Source of the DNA: Anaerolineales bacterium
Lineage (GTDB): Bacteria > Chloroflexota > Anaerolineae > Anaerolineales > UBA4823
NCBI GenBank assembly: GCA_016932955.1
Contig: JAFGBV010000101.1
Span: 1-41,314, forward strand
Reading direction: 5' to 3'
DNA: 41,314 nt
Of the stretch, positions 1 through 7,210 are shown piece by piece. Both the position numbers and the translations under genes were made by a program. The notes beneath the pieces are model-generated. The model worked only from the letters and a program-made list of their open reading frames with translations. It ran no database searches and was not told where the DNA came from. Positions within the stretch are counted from its first letter, which is position 1. Every line of letters starts with the position of its first letter.

Positions 1-267
1 GCGCTCCGATTCGGGCGCGGTCTCATCCAGGTAGCCCCGTTGCCGCCGGATAGGCATTTCGGTGACCAAAGCCCCATCGATCAACACGCTCACCGTCGTT
101 CCATCGGGGACTTTGAGGCCATAGAATTTCACTTCCAGGCGCGCCTCGCCGCTGCTATAGCGCTTAACCTCCGCTTCGCCGACCGAACCGCGAAATAGAA
201 AGAAACGAGGCGGGGGGACTTTGTATAGATCCGCTTCGAACTCTGATTCAACTCGTCGCCATGTCAT
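1..267 (-). CDS. Hypothetical protein, 5' part only (cut by window edge)
   Basis: An open frame of 89 codons runs off the left edge. It begins MTWRRVESEF and continues through a beta-rich stretch that includes VEVKFYGLKV-like alternation (LEVKFYGLKVPDGTTVSVLI). The start is well supported: an AGGAGG Shine-Dalgarno at 274-279 (minus strand) lies 6 bases before the ATG at 265-267. A -10-like TATACT sits further upstream at 295-300 with no convincing -35. There is no signal peptide or membrane segment in the visible part. I do not recognise the family. It is divergent from the TadG-like gene that follows, with 129 bases between the two starts. The frame, ribosome site and absence of stops make a real gene likely; its function is unknown. 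Confidence 0.7.
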   Translation of the reverse strand, partial: MTWRRVESEFEADLYKVPPPRFFLFRGSVGEAEVKRYSSGEARLEVKFYGLKVPDGTTVSVLIDGALVTEMPIRRQRGYLDETAPESER

Positions 268-396
268 CTCTGACCTCCTGAACAATTTAAGGTAAGTATA
301 ACATCATCATCCCCCACCTATCATTATTGTTGGGAGAAGGCCGTATCCAAAAGAGTATCTTGATGTCTTATTGCATATGAAATGGAGGATACTCAT

Positions 397-1650
397 ATGA
401 AAGCACAGAATCGACAGGAAAGTGGACAGGCGATCATTTTCCTCGTTGTGGGATTGGTTGTCTTTTTGGGTTTTGTGGGATTAGCGATCGATGGGGGAAT
501 GGCATACTCAGATCGCCGGCATGCACAGAACTCGGTGGACGCCGCCTCGCTGGCGGGAGGGGGGATCCTGGCGCTGGAAATGGATAATCATGACGTGCGC
601 TATACGGCCTGGGATTGCAATAGCGTGACAATTCTGGCGGCGATGGCTGCGGGCCGCCAAACGGCGGTCACGCGCGCTGCTGCTAACGGTTATGCCATAG
701 ACGAAGATGCAATGGATATGAATGGCGTACAAACAACTTGCAGCGAGGTGGATTACGGTTATATTGAGCGCTGGATCGATGTTACCGTGCTGGTATCGGA
801 TACTACGACGACCTCATTTGCCCAATTATTCTTCCCAGATGCGCTGCAGATCAACACGGAAGCGGTCACGCGCGTGCGTCCGCGCTCCCCCCTTGCTTAT
901 GGGAATGCTATCGTGGCGCTGAACCCGGAAAGCTGCTTGGGCCACCAGAATGGCGCTATGTTCTCCGGGGACGAAGCGATCTATGTTGATGGCGGCGGGG
1001 TGTGGACCAACGGCTGTCTGCGTTCCAATGGCAACCCGGATGTACATGTAACCAATGGCGGCGTAAGCTATGTCGGTGAATGGGATTCGATGGGCAATTG
1101 GACGGTTGAACCGACCCCGGTGAAGGTGAATTTCTCCTTGCCGCCAGAGTCATATCATGTGCCTCTTCCCGATTGCACCGGGCATTGGGTTGATGATGGC
1201 TACATCACCGATCCAGATAACCAGCCCTTGAGCGGGTTGTATTGCATCACAGGGAACTTCAATGTCAATGGCAACGACGTGGTGATCGGTCAGGGTGTAA
1301 CCTTCTATATACCCAACGGCAATGTGCGTATTGACGGTAATGCAAAAATGCAGGTCTACGCGCCTCCGGCAGACCCTGATCCATCCCCTGCTATTCCGGG
1401 GGTGGTGCTGTATGTGCCCAATGAGGATCCCCATACGGTCCATATCAACGGCACCGCAGATTCGTTCTGGCAGGGTACCATTCTGGCGCCTAGCACAGAT
1501 GTCGAGATCATGGGAACCGGGTACATTGACGCCTACCGCACCCAGGTCATTGGGTGGAACGTGCGGGTAGGTGGTACCGCTAATACCTATGTTCATTTCG
1601 ATGACTCACTAACCTACCTGCGCCCCACTTCATTAGAGTTGGCCAAATAA
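397..1650 (+). CDS. TadG-like surface protein, copy 1
   Basis: A protein of 417 residues. Residues 8-60 match the Flp-pilus-assembly TadE/G-like N-terminus: a short polar start, SGQAI, one hydrophobic segment (about 13-31), then AIDGGMAYSDRRHAQNSVDAA. The rest should lie outside the membrane. The C-terminal half is rich in short G/N/V beta-turns such as VNGNDVVIGQGVTFYIPNGN and probably forms a beta-helix-like domain as in other DUF7305-type proteins (inference). Six cysteines (C74, C115, C180, C207 and two later ones in LPDC and LYC) are conserved in the paralogue at 3586-4845, suggesting disulfides. I chose the ATG at 397 because GGAGG lies 8 bases upstream; an in-frame ATG at 382 lacks a ribosome site. 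No Tad ATPase, secretin or pilin gene is nearby, so a role in a classical Tad pilus is not supported. An ECF sigma factor follows after 80 bases. Confidence 0.85.
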   Translation: MKAQNRQESGQAIIFLVVGLVVFLGFVGLAIDGGMAYSDRRHAQNSVDAASLAGGGILALEMDNHDVRYTAWDCNSVTILAAMAAGRQTAVTRAAANGYAIDEDAMDMNGVQTTCSEVDYGYIERWIDVTVLVSDTTTTSFAQLFFPDALQINTEAVTRVRPRSPLAYGNAIVALNPESCLGHQNGAMFSGDEAIYVDGGGVWTNGCLRSNGNPDVHVTNGGVSYVGEWDSMGNWTVEPTPVKVNFSLPPESYHVPLPDCTGHWVDDGYITDPDNQPLSGLYCITGNFNVNGNDVVIGQGVTFYIPNGNVRIDGNAKMQVYAPPADPDPSPAIPGVVLYVPNEDPHTVHINGTADSFWQGTILAPSTDVEIMGTGYIDAYRTQVIGWNVRVGGTANTYVHFDDSLTYLRPTSLELAK

Positions 1651-1718
1651 GCGCCGTTGGGACGGTTATTGGATAAAATTGCACCTTAATTTTGTGCACC
1701 AGAATGCCGTAGATGTCG

Positions 1719-1724
1719 TATCAT
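1719..1724 (+). promoter_or_regulatory. Putative -10 element of a leaderless ECF sigma gene, copy 1
   Basis: TATCAT ends 6 bases before the ATG at 1731. No Shine-Dalgarno lies between, so transcription would begin at or next to the start codon. The upstream sequence aligns with that of the second sigma gene (TATAAT at 5012-5017). No good -35 box is visible, which may mean dependence on an alternative sigma factor, possibly the gene's own product (inference). Confidence 0.4.
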
Positions 1725-1730
1725 TAAAGA

Positions 1731-2273
1731 ATGCATGATGAACACTACCTGCTACGGCGGGCGCGCCAGTTAGACGAGGGTGCTCTGGGTCAGATCTATG
1801 ATGCGTACAGCAATGAGCTTTATGCTTATGCGATGCGCTTATTGGGTGATCCTGAGCGGTCGGAAGAATGCGTTGCGGAAACATTCAGCCGTTTCCTGAA
1901 AGCCCTCTCTCGGGGTGGAGGTCCTCAAAACTTCTTGCGGGCTTACCTGTACCGGGTGGCGCATAACTGGGTTGTGGATGACTATCAGAGGCATGCAGCG
2001 CTATCATTGGAGGGAGACATGCCGGGCGTGGTTGACCCATCGCCAGGACCACAAGCCAGCCTGGATATGCACCTTGAACAAAACTTATTACGTCAAGCGC
2101 TCTTTCGGCTTACTGCTGATCAAAGGCAGGTGATTGTTCTCAAATACCTGCAGGGCATGGACAATGAGGAAATTGCCCAATCGGTCAATAAACCAGTAGG
2201 AGCGGTTAAATCTTTGCAACACAGAGCTCTGGCTTCACTACGCCGGATGCTCCATGAAGAAAGGAAACGATGA
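1731..2273 (+). CDS. ECF-type RNA polymerase sigma factor, copy 1
   Basis: A sigma-70-family protein of 180 residues, the normal ECF size. Region 2 is at about residues 12-80 (IYDAYSNELYAYAMRLLGD, then EECVAETFSRFLKAL). Region 4 with its helix-turn-helix is at about 115-172 (LTADQRQVIVLKYLQGMDNEEIA, then GAVKSLQHRALASLRRML). There is no region 1.1 or 3. The stop codon overlaps the ATG of the next gene (a TM protein with DUF5667) in an ATGA arrangement, so the two are probably translationally coupled; the partner sits where an anti-sigma factor usually lies. Upstream is a TadG-like gene. A close paralogue at 5023-5589 shares the run ECVAETFSRFLKALSRGGGP. A likely target is the surface-protein module itself, but this is inference. 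Confidence 0.93.
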   Translation: MHDEHYLLRRARQLDEGALGQIYDAYSNELYAYAMRLLGDPERSEECVAETFSRFLKALSRGGGPQNFLRAYLYRVAHNWVVDDYQRHAALSLEGDMPGVVDPSPGPQASLDMHLEQNLLRQALFRLTADQRQVIVLKYLQGMDNEEIAQSVNKPVGAVKSLQHRALASLRRMLHEERKR

Positions 2274-3337
2274 TGAACATCTGGATGGATCGCAACGATT
2301 TGTGGGTATTGGAATATCTAGACCCACTCCGTGATATCCAACCTAGACGCCAGGAGAATATTGTCCGTGGGCGTGACCGTTTTATGACTGAGGTGCGTTT
2401 CCTGAGAGCGAGCAGGGGATCGCAGCCAGGAAAGGGGCCGCGCCGCACGGCTGTGCAGCCGGATCGCTGGTTGCATTTAGTTGTTGGCGCGCTGGTTATT
2501 CTGGTTGCTTTATTCGTGACTGGTGGCGTGATGACGGCATTTGCCCAGCATGCATTGCCGGGAGATGCGCTCTACTCGTTGAAGATCTGGGCAGAGGACG
2601 CGCAACTTCTTTTGGCAACTGAGCCCCAGGATGATCTAGCCCTGGCGTTGAATTTTACTGATGTGCGCCTGAGCGAGCTTTCCACTTTGATTGCTGAAGG
2701 GGATCCTGTACCAGCGGAGTTGACCGTGCGTTTGCAAGAGCAGTTGGAATTAGCCTTGCAGACCACGTTACGCATGCCCGATCGTGAATTGGCTGCTGCG
2801 ATGGTGCAGGTTCAGCAGCACACCGAACAACAGCAGAATTTGATGCTTGGCCTTATGTTCTCGTCCCCTGACCATCCCTTGCTCTTGCAGATCACCGAGC
2901 GCCTGCGCGAGCAAACTCGCCTGGCAGTGATGGGTCAGGTGAATCCGGGCGGTTTTCGGCTGGAGATGCAGGAGCGATTGCGGCTCACGAGTGGTCCTGG
3001 TGGAAGCGCCACACCAGGCGTTGGTGGTAGTCAGCAGACGCCAGGCGCGTACGGACCTGGCGGAGCGCAGGAAACACCTGGGGCATATGGCCCGGGTCCA
3101 GGAGGAGCAACGGGAACTCCAGGTCCCTATGGTCCGGGTGGATCCCAAGAGACGCCAGGCTCTTATGGCCCAGGTTATGGCGATACCCAGGAAACACCCG
3201 GTGGATATAGCCCCGGCCAGCCGCAGGGCACAGCTACACCAGGCGCGGGCGACGGACAGGGCCCAGGTGGTGGTGATGGCGGTCAGGGTCCTGGCGATGG
3301 TGACGATGATGGAAATGGCGGAGGCGGCAACAAATAA
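2270..3337 (+). CDS. DUF5667 membrane protein with Gly/Pro-rich tail, possible anti-sigma partner
   Basis: A protein of 355 residues that starts inside the sigma factor stop codon (ATGATG at 2270; either ATG could be used). Residues 1-66 are polar and basic and presumably cytoplasmic. A single membrane segment spans about 67-91. It is followed by LPGDALYSLKIWAEDAQLLL (96-115), the hallmark of DUF5667, and a helical, Q/E/L-rich domain to about 235. From about 240 to the end the protein is a low-complexity tail of G, P, Q, T and Y with a loose repeat QETPGAYGPGG, ending in an acidic Gly stretch. The topology and the overlap with an ECF sigma gene fit a regulator that senses something outside the membrane. 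No zinc-type anti-sigma motif (HxxxCxxC) is seen, so the anti-sigma role is only inferred. Confidence 0.85.
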   Translation: MMNIWMDRNDLWVLEYLDPLRDIQPRRQENIVRGRDRFMTEVRFLRASRGSQPGKGPRRTAVQPDRWLHLVVGALVILVALFVTGGVMTAFAQHALPGDALYSLKIWAEDAQLLLATEPQDDLALALNFTDVRLSELSTLIAEGDPVPAELTVRLQEQLELALQTTLRMPDRELAAAMVQVQQHTEQQQNLMLGLMFSSPDHPLLLQITERLREQTRLAVMGQVNPGGFRLEMQERLRLTSGPGGSATPGVGGSQQTPGAYGPGGAQETPGAYGPGPGGATGTPGPYGPGGSQETPGSYGPGYGDTQETPGGYSPGQPQGTATPGAGDGQGPGGGDGGQGPGDGDDDGNGGGGNK

Positions 3338-3346
3338 TCACAAACC

Positions 3347-3360
3347 CCTGCACATGCAGG
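3347..3360 (+). terminator. Short hairpin after DUF5667 gene
   Basis: CCTGC-ACAT-GCAGG, a small GC-rich stem-loop 9 bases after the stop codon, followed by the T-rich TTCTCTCCTT. It could be an intrinsic terminator of the first TadG/ECF module, but the stem is only 5-6 bp. Confidence 0.4.
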
Positions 3361-3373
3361 TTCTCTCCTTACC

Positions 3374-3406
3374 TGAGACGCTGCGCATGCCAGGCGCAGC
3401 GTCTCA
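3374..3406 (+). terminator. Strong hairpin downstream of DUF5667 gene
   Basis: A perfect 12-bp inverted repeat (TGAGACGCTGCG / CGCAGCGTCTCA) with a 9-base loop. It lies 36 bases after the DUF5667 stop. No U-tract follows directly, so it may stop transcription with the preceding hairpin or protect the mRNA 3' end. Confidence 0.5.
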
Positions 3407-3495
3407 ACATTAAAAGTTAAAGGTGTTGGGGGGTCATGTCGAGATATTCCTGACAAATTTGTTAGGTCCGTTTTTCTATCATGTCATCAACGTCG

Positions 3496-3501
3496 TATAA
3501 T
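3496..3501 (+). promoter_or_regulatory. Putative -10 element upstream of TadG-like copy 2
   Basis: A perfect TATAAT lies 84 bases before the ATG at 3586. Only a weak -35 candidate (TTTCTA at 3473-3478) is visible at 17-bp spacing. The transcript would have a leader of about 80 bases carrying the ribosome site GAGAGGAG before the start. Confidence 0.4.
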
Positions 3502-3585
3502 TAAGCGGGATTCTAAATCCTTATATTTTCCGCGGTAAATGATTCTTCAGTTTCATTATCTTTTATTTTGTGAGAGGAGTTCATA

Positions 3586-4845
3586 ATGAATATTCGAAAA
3601 AGTAAGGAGCAAGGCCAGGCAATTGTTTTTCTGATTGTAGGTTTGGTTGTCTTTCTGGGTTTTGTTGGTCTGGCAATTGATGGTGGTATGGCTTATGCCG
3701 ATCGCCGCCACACTCAAAATGCTGCCGACTCTGCAGCCCTGGCTGCGGCTGGTTTGCTGGCGTTGGAAATGGACAATCAATCGGTGGGTTACTCATCGAT
3801 GGACTGCAATAGTGGCGCGATGCAGACGGCGATTGTAAGTGGTGTTCAAGCTGCTATCAGCCGGGCGGCTGCCAATGGATTCGCCATCGATAGCAGTTAC
3901 GCTGACGGCAATGGGGTACAGACGCAATGTTTCACGACGGATTACGGTTACACTGACCGCTATATTGATGTTACGGTACGTATCTCAGATACCACCACCA
4001 CATCGTTTGCGCATCTCTTCATCCCCGATGCGCTGCAGATCAATACGGAGGCGGTATCACGCGTCCGCCCACGTATGCCATTGGCTTTTGGCAATGCCAT
4101 TGTAGCGCTCAACCCCGCTGATTGTTCCGGCAACCAGAACGGCGCCAAGTTCCACGGTGACCCGGCTGTTTACGTTACTGGCGGTGGTATCTGGACCAAC
4201 GGCTGCTTGCGCGGTGTGGGCAATATCGATGTGGTTGTAGATCCCCCAGAGCCTGGTATTCACTACGTGTCTGATTATGATGGGGGAGGTTCGTTTGTGC
4301 CTGCGCCACAAGATGAGGATTTCGTCCTGCCGCCCGAGTCATATGAGATCGATGCACCTGACTGCTCGCAGACTCCTTACAACAATGTGACCGATTCCTG
4401 GCTGCTAGATCACAGCCCATTGAGTCCTGGCCTGTACTGTGTTACCGGTGCAATCAAGATCAATGGTGGTGACGTGCTCAGGGGTTCGGATGTGACCATT
4501 GTAATCTTGGACGGGGATATGAAGATCAATGGTAACGCGGAAGTCCAACTGGATGCTCCACCCCGCAATCCTGATCCCTGGCCGGCGGTGCCGGGTATTT
4601 TGTTCTATATCCCGCCAAGCAATAGCAACCGGATTCAGATCAATGGGAATTCCAGCTCCTATTTTGAGGGCACAGTCCTTGGCACAGCAGCCACCATCGA
4701 TGTATTAGGCACTGGTTCGGTAGATGCCTTTCGTGCGCAGATCATCGGCTGGAATGTTGAGGTGGGTGGTACTGCGGATACCTATGTCAATTTCCAGGAA
4801 CAAAATATGTATAGCAAGCCCACTTCCCTCGAGCTTGCCAAGTAG
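3586..4845 (+). CDS. TadG-like surface protein, copy 2
   Basis: A protein of 419 residues, collinear with the TadG-like protein at 397-1650 over its whole length. It has the same N-terminus (QGQAIVFLIVGLVVFLGFVG, then DGGMAYADRRHTQNAADSAA), the same six cysteines, the blocks DTTTTSF, IPDALQINTEAVSRVRPR and NAIVALNP, and the same last eight residues, PTSLELAK. One N-terminal membrane segment (about 14-32) anchors an outer part rich in G/N beta-turns. The ribosome site AGAGGAG lies 6-7 bases upstream of the ATG. A strong hairpin follows at 4884, so unlike copy 1 it is probably transcribed apart from its sigma factor. The six conserved cysteines and conserved tail after divergence suggest both copies are functional. 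Confidence 0.87.
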   Translation: MNIRKSKEQGQAIVFLIVGLVVFLGFVGLAIDGGMAYADRRHTQNAADSAALAAAGLLALEMDNQSVGYSSMDCNSGAMQTAIVSGVQAAISRAAANGFAIDSSYADGNGVQTQCFTTDYGYTDRYIDVTVRISDTTTTSFAHLFIPDALQINTEAVSRVRPRMPLAFGNAIVALNPADCSGNQNGAKFHGDPAVYVTGGGIWTNGCLRGVGNIDVVVDPPEPGIHYVSDYDGGGSFVPAPQDEDFVLPPESYEIDAPDCSQTPYNNVTDSWLLDHSPLSPGLYCVTGAIKINGGDVLRGSDVTIVILDGDMKINGNAEVQLDAPPRNPDPWPAVPGILFYIPPSNSNRIQINGNSSSYFEGTVLGTAATIDVLGTGSVDAFRAQIIGWNVEVGGTADTYVNFQEQNMYSKPTSLELAK

Positions 4846-4883
4846 GCGTTCGATCTAGTAATCACTCTTTCATTTTCCTTTCA

Positions 4884-4921
4884 GGATTTTCCTGGCGGGG
4901 TTTACCCCGTCAGGAAAATCC
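4884..4921 (+). terminator. Terminator hairpin after TadG-like copy 2
   Basis: A 17-bp stem with one G-T wobble and a TTTA loop (GGATTTTCCTGGCGGGG paired with the matching right arm), starting 38 bases after the TadG stop. It ends in CTGTTTCG, a weak U-tract on plus. It separates the TadG gene from the sigma gene at 5023. Confidence 0.75.
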
Positions 4922-5011
4922 CTGTTTCGTGTAACAATTCCAGGATAGTGGCGTTTTACAGCGTGATAATGGGCATCAAAAAGCAGTTTTCCAAAAAAGG
5001 CCTGGATATCA

Positions 5012-5017
5012 TATAAT
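5012..5017 (+). promoter_or_regulatory. Putative -10 element of a leaderless ECF sigma gene, copy 2
   Basis: A perfect TATAAT ends 5 bases before the ATG at 5023, with no Shine-Dalgarno. Transcription would start at the ATG itself. The sequence just upstream (GATATCATATAATAAGGT) aligns with the matching region of sigma copy 1, so the element has been kept since the duplication. No clear -35 is seen. Confidence 0.5.
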
Positions 5018-5022
5018 AAGGT

Positions 5023-5589
5023 ATGCCCACAGACCAGGCCTTGCTAAGGCGAGCGCGCCACCTGGAAGAGGATGCTCTGGTTGAGATCTATACCTTGTAC
5101 AGTTCCAGGGTATACCGCTACGCGTTACGATTGCTGGGAAACGCAGACCTGGCTGAGGAATGTGTGGCGGAAACATTCAGCCGTTTCCTAAAAGCACTAT
5201 CCAGAGGTGGAGGCCCGCAGGATTACCTGCGGGCTTATCTGTATCGAATTGCCCACAATTGGGTGGTGGATCATAGCCGCCGTAAGCCAGTTGAAGCCCT
5301 GGATGACAAGCTGGACATGATCCTCTTGGCTGAAGACAATCTCTTGGCTGATCTGGAGCAAGGCTTTGAGCGCTTGCGTATTGCACGGGCACTGCGTCGT
5401 TTGCGACCTGCCCAACGGCAGGTAATTGTGCTCAGGTACCTGGAAGACTGTACGAATGAAGAAATTGCTCGCGTGATGGAGCGACCCGTTGGAGCTGTGA
5501 AGGCTTTGCGACAGCGGGCCTTGGCAAACCTGCGCCAGATACTGATCCGGGAAAATGAGCAAGGCGACCTCGAAACCCCAACAAAATGA
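5023..5589 (+). CDS. ECF-type RNA polymerase sigma factor, copy 2
   Basis: A protein of 188 residues, paralogous to the sigma factor at 1731-2273. Region 2 (about 12-80) contains LYSSRVYRYALRLLGNADLA and EECVAETFSRFLKALSRGGG. Region 4 (about 118-175) contains LRPAQRQVIVLRYLEDCTNE and PVGAVKALRQRALANLRQIL. The part between them differs strongly from copy 1, as do the last 15 residues, so the two could respond to different partners. It is preceded by a TadG-like gene and a terminator, and overlapped at its 3' end by a 63-codon frame that takes the place of the DUF5667 gene. With no membrane partner left, it may be constitutively active or controlled in trans (inference). Confidence 0.93.
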   Translation: MPTDQALLRRARHLEEDALVEIYTLYSSRVYRYALRLLGNADLAEECVAETFSRFLKALSRGGGPQDYLRAYLYRIAHNWVVDHSRRKPVEALDDKLDMILLAEDNLLADLEQGFERLRIARALRRLRPAQRQVIVLRYLEDCTNEEIARVMERPVGAVKALRQRALANLRQILIRENEQGDLETPTK

Positions 5590-5746
5590 GCAAGCGGAGC
5601 AATTATTTCCCTTGCGTGACCCCGTAGTTGCTGCGCTTGGCTTGCAAGATTATTTAGAGCAGGCGCATCGACTGAAAGCAGAACGGCGCAAGAAGAACCG
5701 GCCGCGATCCCCTCGGCGCGGTTTGAAACGTCGGGAAATGCCCTGA
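5555..5746 (+). CDS. Small basic protein, possibly a truncated remnant of the sigma partner
   Basis: A frame of 63 codons that begins inside the last 35 bases of the sigma gene. It has no good ribosome site. The protein is polar and ends in a very basic stretch (RLKAERRKKNRPRSPRRGLK). It occupies the position of the DUF5667 protein in the first module. A loose resemblance to that protein's cytoplasmic N-terminus is visible: LFPLRDP against LDPLRDI, followed by a basic Arg/Lys-rich stretch. There is no membrane segment or DUF5667 part. It may be a surviving cytoplasmic fragment, a new small protein, or no gene at all. An ATGA overlap at 5586-5589 mirrors the start of the DUF5667 gene but opens a frame of only 13 codons, which fits decay by frameshift. 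Confidence 0.4.
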   Translation: MSKATSKPQQNEQAEQLFPLRDPVVAALGLQDYLEQAHRLKAERRKKNRPRSPRRGLKRREMP

Positions 5747-5773
5747 ACTATATTAGTATTCCTTAAACAGGTC

Positions 5774-5802
5774 TAGACAAACAATCGAATACTTGCTAAA
5801 AT
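5774..5802 (+). promoter_or_regulatory. glnA promoter
   Basis: TAGACA (5774-5779), a 17-bp spacer, then TAAAAT (5797-5802): a good housekeeping-type promoter about 65 bases upstream of the glnA start codon. No obvious GlnR or TnrA palindrome is seen next to it. Confidence 0.6.
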
Positions 5803-5866
5803 TGCAAGGTTTTTACCAGCACCCTTGCCTGGTTTTTATTCCCTGAATCCTCCTGGAGGTATCATC

Positions 5867-7204
5867 ATGAAAAAAAGCGATTTATTAGCCCGTGTGGGTG
5901 AAGATAATGTTAAGTTTATCTCGATGCAATTCACTGATGTTACTGGTTCGGTGAAAAGTGTCGACATGCCAGTAGCGCGTCTGGAGGTGGCGCTGGATGA
6001 TGGCGTATGGTTCGATGGCTCATCTGTAGAAGGCTTTGCTCGTATCCAGGAAAGTGATATGCGCCTGATCCCTGACCCTGATACTTACGCTGTTCTACCC
6101 TGGTCGCCGCCAGAAATGCGCCGGGCGCGCATCTTTTGCGATCTTTACCAGCCGGACGGCAATCCCTTCCCTGGCGATCCTCGCGGCACGTTGCGGCGCA
6201 TGCTCGAAAAAGTAGAAAGCCGCGGTTGGAAATTCAATGTCGGCCCTGAGCCGGAATTTTTCCTCTTCAAGCGCAACGGCACCCAGGGCATCCATCCAGT
6301 GCCTCATGACGTGGGCGGCTATTTCGATTTTTCTGCTAATGATGAAGCGGTGCGAGTGCGTACGGAGCTGATGGATGCGCTGCGCAGTATGGGATTGGAT
6401 GTAGAGATGGGGCATCACGAAGTTGCCCTCGCCCAGCATGAGATCGATTTCCGCTTTGACGATGCCCTGCGCACGGCAGATAATGTGCTTACGCTTAAGT
6501 ACACCATCAAAGCGATTGCGGCACGCCACGATCTCGTAGCATCCTTTATGCCCAAGCCAATCTTTGGCATCAATGGCTCTGGAATGCACTGTCATCAATC
6601 CCTTTTCACTGATCAGGGTAAAAACCTATTCTATGATTTGAATGATGAGTTCACACTTTCGCCTATTGCGTACGGCTTCGTTGCTGGGCAGTTAGCGCAC
6701 GCACGCGCCCTATCGGCTGTTGTTGCTCCTACGGTGAACTCTTATAAACGCCTGGTGCCCGGTTATGAAGCACCGGTTTATATTGGTTGGGCGACAATCA
6801 ACCGTTCTGCGCTTATTCGCATCCCGCGCGGAAATCCAGGAATGGAGAAGGCAATCCGCGCTGAATTACGCTGCCCTGATCCGACTGCAAATCCCTACCT
6901 GGCCTTCAGTGCCATGCTGGCTGCCGCCTTGGATGGCATTGATGCATCCCTTCCCTGCCCGCGACCGTTGAACAATATCAATGTTTACCATCTAACATCT
7001 GAAGAACGCGCTGCGTTGGGCGTAACCGAGCTGCCTGGCTCGCTCTCTGAAGCCCTGCGTGAGCTTGATAAGGATACTGTGATTAAAGAATCCATGGGTC
7101 CCAGCGTGTATGAGGCTTTTGTGCGCGCCAAGTGGGCGGAAGTGGAAGAATATCGCATGCGTGTTACAGACTGGGAGTTAGAGCGTTACTTAGAATCGGC
7201 ATAA
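5867..7204 (+). CDS. glnA: Glutamine synthetase, type I (GSI-alpha)
   Basis: Catalyses ATP-dependent condensation of glutamate and ammonia to glutamine in the cytoplasm. The protein has 445 residues, the length of the Bacillus/archaeal GSI-alpha form. Seen: the beta-grasp signature WFDGSSVEGFARIQESDM (48-65), with an Arg (R59) matching the feedback-regulatory Arg of GSI-alpha; GPEPEFF (126-132) with metal-ligand glutamates; GHHEVALAQHEIDF (182-195); the ATP-site signature KPIFGINGSGMHCHQS (230-245); and IRIPRGNPG with RAELRCPDPTANPYLAF (317-347). The usual adenylylation-site segment and GSI-beta insertion appear to be absent. The ATG at 5867 is chosen because GGAGG lies 7 bases upstream; an upstream TTG in frame has no support. 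Its 3' end is 6 bases from that of the convergent transporter gene. Confidence 0.97.
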   Translation: MKKSDLLARVGEDNVKFISMQFTDVTGSVKSVDMPVARLEVALDDGVWFDGSSVEGFARIQESDMRLIPDPDTYAVLPWSPPEMRRARIFCDLYQPDGNPFPGDPRGTLRRMLEKVESRGWKFNVGPEPEFFLFKRNGTQGIHPVPHDVGGYFDFSANDEAVRVRTELMDALRSMGLDVEMGHHEVALAQHEIDFRFDDALRTADNVLTLKYTIKAIAARHDLVASFMPKPIFGINGSGMHCHQSLFTDQGKNLFYDLNDEFTLSPIAYGFVAGQLAHARALSAVVAPTVNSYKRLVPGYEAPVYIGWATINRSALIRIPRGNPGMEKAIRAELRCPDPTANPYLAFSAMLAAALDGIDASLPCPRPLNNINVYHLTSEERAALGVTELPGSLSEALRELDKDTVIKESMGPSVYEAFVRAKWAEVEEYRMRVTDWELERYLESA

Positions 7205-7210
7205 GCGGGA

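Noticed and set aside
397..4845. A complete Tad/Flp pilus locus
   Set aside because: Only TadG-like proteins are present; no TadA ATPase, TadB/C, RcpA secretin, prepilin peptidase or Flp pilin is encoded here.
5825..5866. Upstream TTG start for glnA
   Set aside because: The ATG at 5867 has GGAGG at proper spacing and gives the normal GSI length; the upstream frame also covers the likely leader of the mRNA.
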